Below, in pieces: positions 59,129 to 64,000 of a stretch of 64,000 bases of DNA; within the stretch, counting starts at the first letter, position 1, and every line of letters begins with the position of its first letter. The stretch covers positions 31,586,439 to 31,650,438 of the forward strand of contig NC_061868.1 of the NCBI RefSeq assembly GCF_907164915.1, written 5' to 3'. This DNA is from Impatiens glandulifera (Eukaryota > Streptophyta > Magnoliopsida > Ericales > Balsaminaceae). Both the position numbers and the translations under genes were made by a program. Under the pieces are notes generated by a model. The model was not told where the DNA came from. It searched no databases and was given only the letters and a program-made list of their open reading frames with translations.

Positions 59129-62100
59129 CAGTGCTGTCAAAATCGCGAGTCAACTCGTAAACTCGTCCGAGTTTGCGTTTTTACTTAAAGAAATCGAGTC
59201 ACGAGTCAAAAGAAATCGCAAAAGTGTAAAATCGAAGCTAACTCGCGTGTTGACTCGGTCAAACCGTTGAAAACGTTAAAAACGAAAAAATCGGTAAGTT
59301 TTATTATTTCTACTTTTCCTCATTTTCAAATATCAAAATTTAAACCAATATTACCTCAACTACTTCGTATTAATGAAGACTCCTCGACTTCTTCAAAATA
59401 ATTGCATCTTTTGTTTGAATCTAAGCTTGACAAATCGTAAACATATTTCTTTTTTTTCATCAATGGAAGATAATGAAGAACTTAAAGGTTTCTCTCTCTA
59501 AAACACTACCACCGACCGTGCTCTTCTTCCTTTCTTGACCGTGCTCTTCTTCCTTTCTTCTTCTAAATATCAGGTAATATCTATTTCTTTCATTCTTCAT
59601 TGTATCTTTACTTTTACTTTATTGTTTTTTACCGTTAGATGGTGATAAGTTCCAACTCACACATATCACAAGACAAGTCATTGTCAATGAATCAGAGTGT
59701 TGTCTTTTCAACATTGTCCTAGACATTGCCCTATTATCTATATAGTATTATTTTATTAATAATAAATCCTAATTTAGTTACTTCAACTATTCTTATCCTA
59801 ATTTAGTTAGACATTTTAGTTATAATTTCTTTAACTAAATAGTTATCCTAATTTATAAAAGTTAATTATAAACTTATAATCTCCTTTATCATTTGAAAAT
59901 GTCCACATAAACAACAATAAAAATAATATATGATTATTTACATTACATACATTTTATATCATTTATTAATTAATACTAGATGATAAATATATTTGACATA
60001 TCTAATTTATTAAAATATTATTGTTTTATATTTTGCAGAGTTGGTCTAACTTATAAAACAATGTCATTATCGGGTTATGTTGCTCATAAGTAAAGTAAGA
60101 ATAAACCGGGAAATAGATCTGATATTGGTTGGGAGTATGGAATTGATGTTGATAGCAATTCTAAGAAAGTTAAATGCAAATTTTGCTCTAAAATATTCTC
60201 GGGTGGAATATATCGTTTCAAACATCATTTAGCTTGTACACACAAAGATGCTGAGCCTTGTATTAGTGTTCCTGATGATGTGAAATTAAAGGTTAGAGAA
60301 TTTTTATCGAAAAATGATGAGGCAAAACAAAGAAAAAGACAAAAAGATATTTATGAGAATGAAGATGATGAAGGAGAGGATATGCAAATTGTTTCAAAAT
60401 AATTTGACAAAGGTGCGAGACAATCTTTTATAAAGAGATCAAACGTACAAAAAACAGTGAGTGAAATATTTAAGAAAGATTTAAGGGAAGATGCTTGTCA
60501 AATGATCTCTCGTTTTCTCTATACTAGTGCCATTCCTTTCAATGTTGTGAAAAATCCTTATTTTGAAAAAGCGCTTGAGATGGTTGCTAGACATGGTCCA
60601 GGATTTAAGCCACCTACTTATCATGAAGTACGAGTGAAATATCTAAAGAAAGAGGTGGAACTAACACACGAGTTGTTAAGAGATTTTAAGATAGAATGGA
60701 GAAAAACAGGTTGCTCAATTATGTCAGATGGTTGGACTGATAAGAAAAGACGTTCTATATGCAATTTTTTGGTTAACAGTCCTAAAGGAACATTTGTTTT
60801 TAACTTCCATTGACACTTCTGACATTTCTAAGACAGCGGATAAGATATTTCAAATGTTAGATGCAATTGTAGAAGAAGTTGGAGAAGAGAATGTTGTTCA
60901 AATAGTTAGTGACAATGCTGCTAATTACAAATTAGCTGGTGAATTGTTGATGGAAAAAAGAAAAAGGTTATATTGGACTCCTTGTGCTGCCCATTGTATT
61001 GATCTCATGTTAGAAGATTTTGAGAAAAAAATACATGTTCATACCTTGACAATTCAGAGTGCCAAAAGCATAACAAGGTATATATACTCGAGAACTCTAC
61101 TTATATCTATGTTACGACATTTTACTGATGGAAGAAACTTGATTAGACCGGCAAAGACAAGATTTGCCACTGCATATCTCACATTAGGGAGTTTTATTAA
61201 TTTAAAAGTTCCACTAATGACTATGTTTAGTTCAAGAAATTGGAAATCAAGTTCATTCTCGAGTACGGTTGATGGAAAGAAAATTGAGGCAATGGTTATT
61301 GGTAGTCGATTATGGTCAAATATAATTACATGTCTCAAAGTTGCGAGACCTCTAATTAAAGTACTTAGAATGGTGGATTCAGATGTGAAGCCTGCCATGG
61401 GTTTTATTTATGAACAAATGGATGAAGCTAAAGAAAAGATTAGAGTCAACTTCAACAATATAAAGAGAAAGTAAGTAACATACTAACATTTGTATTTTTA
61501 TTGATTTTTATTATATAAAATATTCATTTATCTATGTATTCATAATATATTGTTTGTCTTCATTTTAGTTATGAACTTATTTGGAAGATCATTGATGAAC
61601 GATGGGCAATTCAACTCCACAAACCCTTACATGCTGCTGGTTATTATCTAAATCCTCAATATCATTATAGTTGTGATTTTAAATCTAATTTTCAGATTAA
61701 AAAGGGTTTATATAGTTGTATTGAAAGGATGATAACGGATGAAAATATGATAAGTAAGATAGATAGTCAGCTTGAATCATTTAAAAATGCAAGAGGATTA
61801 TTTGGTTCTAAATTTGCAAAAATGGCAATAAGCACAAAGTCTCCAGCTGAATGGTGGGATTCTTATGGTGATGAATGTCCAGAGCTACAAATGTTTGCTA
61901 TTAGAATACTTAGTCTTACTTGCAGTTCATCTGGATGTGAACGGAATTGGAGTGCATTTGAAATGGTATATTTATGTTTTTACATATATTAAATTTTTTT
62001 TGTTTACCTAATTATTCAAAGTTTAAAATTATAACATTAATATTCTTCTTTGCCTATAGGTGCATACAAAGCGTAGAAATTGTCTACATCAACAAAAAAT

Positions 62101-62630
62101 GAATGACTTGGTATTTGTCATGTACAACATGAAGTTAAATGACACGCAAGTATTAAGAAAATACGTTGAAGATGTTTCTTCTGATGATGAGTGGATAACT
62201 GAAGAAAATGATGCGTATAATTCATCGTCATCTCAAACACGTTTATTTATAGATAGTACTGAATCTAGAGAAAACGAAGAAGAAATATGCGAGGAAGATG
62301 GTGAAAAAGAAGGAGTAGAAAGAGATGATGATGATGAAGTTGATGATGATGTTGAAGTTGATGATGCTATGGATGATTTAGACAATTTTGATGTTAACAA
62401 TGAGATAAATGTTGATGATTTAATTTCTTGATTTAAAAGTTGGTTATGAACAATTTATTAAGTATTTTGAATGATTTTTATTTATTAAGTTTAAAATATT
62501 TTGAATGATTTATAATTTAATAGTTAATATTATTTATAAGTAAACTCTTACGAGTTTACGATTCGAGTTTACGATACGAGTTTACAATGGTCTAACGATT
62601 TTACGTAAACTCTCGATTTTGACAGCCTTG
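59129..62630 (+). mobile_element. hAT DNA transposon, 3502 bp, ends intact
   Basis: Terminal inverted repeats: CAGTGCTGTCAAAATCG at the left and, read inward, CAAGGCTGTCAAAATCG at the right. Subterminal repeats of CGAGTTTAC/GTAAACTCG occur at both ends (59150-59175 and 62540-62600). The transposase gene is broken, so it could only move with help from another copy. Confidence 0.95.
60061..62431 (+). pseudogene. hAT transposase (BED zinc finger, DUF659, hATC), broken
   Basis: Starts at MSLSGYVAHK. The BED finger CKFCSKIFSGGIYRFKHHL is at about 60175-60235. A DUF659-type core follows: SIMSDGWTDKKRRSICNFL (about 60718), IVSDNAANYK (about 60903) and WTPCAAHCIDLMLEDF (about 60975). The hATC dimerisation region is SSGCERNWSAFEM|VHTKRRN. 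Two introns with GT/AG ends are inferred: 61471-61568 and 61966-62059; both restore the frame. Exon 3 ends at 62431 after a long acidic tail. Breaks: TAA at 60091, TAA at 60400 and a one-base shift near 60795-60815. A 5' UTR intron is possible (59574-60038). The protein would act in the nucleus on the terminal repeats. Confidence 0.92.
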
Positions 62631-62936
62631 AGTCTACCTATTATGTTTCTTTAATCAGACAAAAGGTAGAGGTTGTTCATCTCTCAAGAACACTCAATGG
62701 CTATCGATAGAGGGTTGAAAGACTTAAACCCCACCCACATCAGATTTTTTGATCCAGGTCCAGATCCAGAACTAGAAGATTCGATATTGAGAGAAGATTC
62801 AAAGAACAACTTAATGAACCGTTCTTCATTTCAGATTCATGTATGTTTCCGCAGTTTATGTTTGTCTTAATTTATCGACATAGAGTATTAAGAATATAGA
62901 CTTAAGGAATAAAAAATTAGACTAAAGATTCTAACA

Positions 62937-63665
62937 ATATCTACTCAAGTTCAACTAAGTTGAACGAGTAGGGACCAATTTTCTATCGTCGTCCACTATC
63001 GTCTAGAATGTGGAGCCTCGCTCATAAAAATAAATACAAAATGCGATTTTCGTGACCATTTTGATTATTTCCTTTTGCAATTTTGTTATTTATCATTTAT
63101 GCTATTATTCTTGAAAAATCTGGATTTGTTTCTTTATCGAAACGTGTCGAATTTCGAAATTATTAGAACAAACTTAAGTAGCATAAATGATAAATAACAA
63201 AATGTTACATGAGCCCCATCTCTTCTAAGAACAACTCTAACCTCTTAAAACTGACAGTATACTTGTACACCATCATATGTCAAACTCATTCCAATTCCTA
63301 AAATCGAGTTCATCTCGAAACCGTTATAACTTATGTTGTTATCTCGCTCGTTTCTTAATCAAAATAGCTAATTTTGGATAGATTTATCGGTGAGGAACTC
63401 TCAAATATCGGCCAGAATCTTTATCATCAAATCGAAAGTCACTAAAAACGATTGTAAGTATTTTTTCTGTATTAATATCTCAAAGAACATTTAGTAATAA
63501 TAATACGTTGATTGGTATATTTGGATTAAAACATATTTTCAAATGGATAAGATCTAAACAAAAGTAGGACCATACAACCATCAACATGTGGTAACCAAAC
63601 ACGCTCACAAACACTAGCTTTACACCCCTCTTCTTTCTCCTCTCCACCATGCCTGCAACTTTACC
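62937..63665 (+). other. Upstream region of the cyclophilin gene
   Basis: No gene is seen; the short minus-strand frame at 63480-63722 overlaps the start of the cyclophilin gene and has no recognisable feature. The region immediately before the ATG is CT-rich (CCCCTCTTCTTTCTCCTC), as in plant 5' UTRs. An ATG at 63649 in another frame is followed by a stop after 52 codons and would overlap the main start. Confidence 0.5.
63081..63202. repeat. 23-bp perfect inverted repeat with a 76-base loop
   Basis: 63081-63103 (TTTTGTTATTTATCATTTAT plus GCT) is the exact reverse complement of 63180-63202. It could be a small MITE relic or a hairpin; no target duplication was identified. Confidence 0.9.
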
Positions 63666-64000
63666 ATGGGCTGTTCCTCCAAGCTCCCACCTTCCCTCCT
63701 CCTCCCCACCCAAAACATTCATCTCTCCCGTCGCATCCTCCTCTCAACATCCGCCATTTCCCTCTCTTTCCCCCTCTCCTCCTCCGCATCACCCCTACAA
63801 TCCGCCGCACCCGACACTACCATAACCGACCGTATCTTCATGGACTTCAGCTTCTGTCCTAGCTACTTCTCCAATCGAACTCTAGGAGGAGACGATTTAA
63901 CCCTCTGTCCCGACTCCGAGCATCTCGGTCGCCTCGTCCTCGGTCTCTACGGAAACCTTGTCCCTGTAACAGTCGCAAATTTCAAATCTTTGTGCACCGG
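63666..64000 (+). CDS. CYP28: Chloroplast (thylakoid lumen) cyclophilin-type peptidyl-prolyl isomerase, CYP28-like, 5' end only
   Basis: Open from MGCSSKLPPSLLL to the window end (111 codons, incomplete). The first 50 residues are Ser/Leu-rich and end in SRRILLSTSAISLSFPL...ASPLQSAA. This looks like a chloroplast transit peptide followed by a lumen signal with twin arginine, a hydrophobic core and an A-x-A-like cleavage site. The mature start DTTITDRIFMDFSFCPSYF, then LGRLVLGLYGNLVPVTVANF and KSLCTG, is the N-terminus of a cyclophilin fold (the usual F-D-x-S, G-R-x-x-x-x-L-Y, P-x-T-x-x-N-F, C-T-G pattern). The ITDR-F-DFS-CP-YF wording matches my memory of plant CYP28; CYP26-2 is the main alternative. 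The catalytic Arg/Phe residues lie beyond the window. The gene is GC-richer than its surroundings and appears intact so far. Confidence 0.8.
   Translation, partial: MGCSSKLPPSLLLPTQNIHLSRRILLSTSAISLSFPLSSSASPLQSAAPDTTITDRIFMDFSFCPSYFSNRTLGGDDLTLCPDSEHLGRLVLGLYGNLVPVTVANFKSLCT

Larger units (their letters stand above)
58876..62936 (+). repeat. Copia 3' LTR split by a hAT insertion (about 550 bp without it)
   Basis: Starts TGTTGGAATTATTTCC right after the polypurine tract and ends GATTCTAACA at 62936. The LTR parts are 58876-59128 and 62639-62936, after removing the hAT element and one copy of its duplication. No matching 5' LTR is in the window. Confidence 0.7.

Noticed and set aside
63480..63722. 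Minus-strand ORF of 80 residues at the cyclophilin start
   Set aside because: It is antisense to the transit-peptide region and has no recognisable motif.
63649..63807. Alternative upstream ATG for the cyclophilin (MPATLPWAV)
   Set aside because: It is in a different frame and ends at TAA after 52 codons; the frame from 63666 gives the transit peptide and cyclophilin fold.

Overview
The window is nuclear DNA of a flowering plant, most likely a eudicot: it is AT-rich, dominated by Ty1/copia elements primed by initiator-tRNA-Met, carries LINE, hAT and Helitron-like insertions, and ends in the 5' end of a nuclear gene for a chloroplast-targeted cyclophilin. I could not assign a species. Almost everything left of 63.6 kb is repetitive and decayed.

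Layout. (1) 1-1690: LTR and leader of a minus-strand copia element, family X, whose LTR is full of a 29-bp palindromic repeat. (2) 1780-4733: decayed plus-strand copia pol, followed by a perfect (AGGTGA)30 microsatellite, a 60-bp duplication and a 282-bp non-autonomous DNA element with 8-bp target duplication. (3) 6422-55672: one giant tandem array of about 41 visible monomers of about 650 and 680 bp. The monomer is recognisably the 5' end of a pepsin-like aspartic protease gene: leader, signal/pro-region exon 1, an intron of about 80 bp, and the start of exon 2 up to the lost DTGS active site, followed by a non-genic ACACGA-rich tail. The array is interrupted by a Helitron-like element (17054-18642), a 13.6-kb Sirevirus-type copia element Y (26430-40056, TSD AAATG), a gag-only family X element (42404-48080) that itself holds a Sirevirus deletion derivative (42876-44748, TSD GTGTA) with a SINE/tRNA-like head, and a LINE fragment (48541-49831). 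(4) 55673-58875: AT-rich DNA with weak tandem repeats, then another decayed copia pol. (5) 58876-62936: the 3' LTR of that copia, split by a 3.5-kb hAT element (59129-62630, TSD AGTCTACC) with a broken BED/DUF659/hATC transposase. (6) 62937-64000: single-copy-looking DNA with a 23-bp inverted repeat and the start of a CYP28-like gene, running off the window.

None of the transposon genes is fully open. Stops in the Sirevirus gag and pol often sit where Trp or Gln is expected, which suggests C-to-T decay of methylated DNA. The unusual parts are the protease-derived satellite with its higher-order structure, the three related gene-like units (each with its own TATA-like box) carried downstream of pol in element Y, and the gag-only element X. 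No enzyme pathway can be reconstructed here; the biology is repeat birth, nesting and decay next to a gene.
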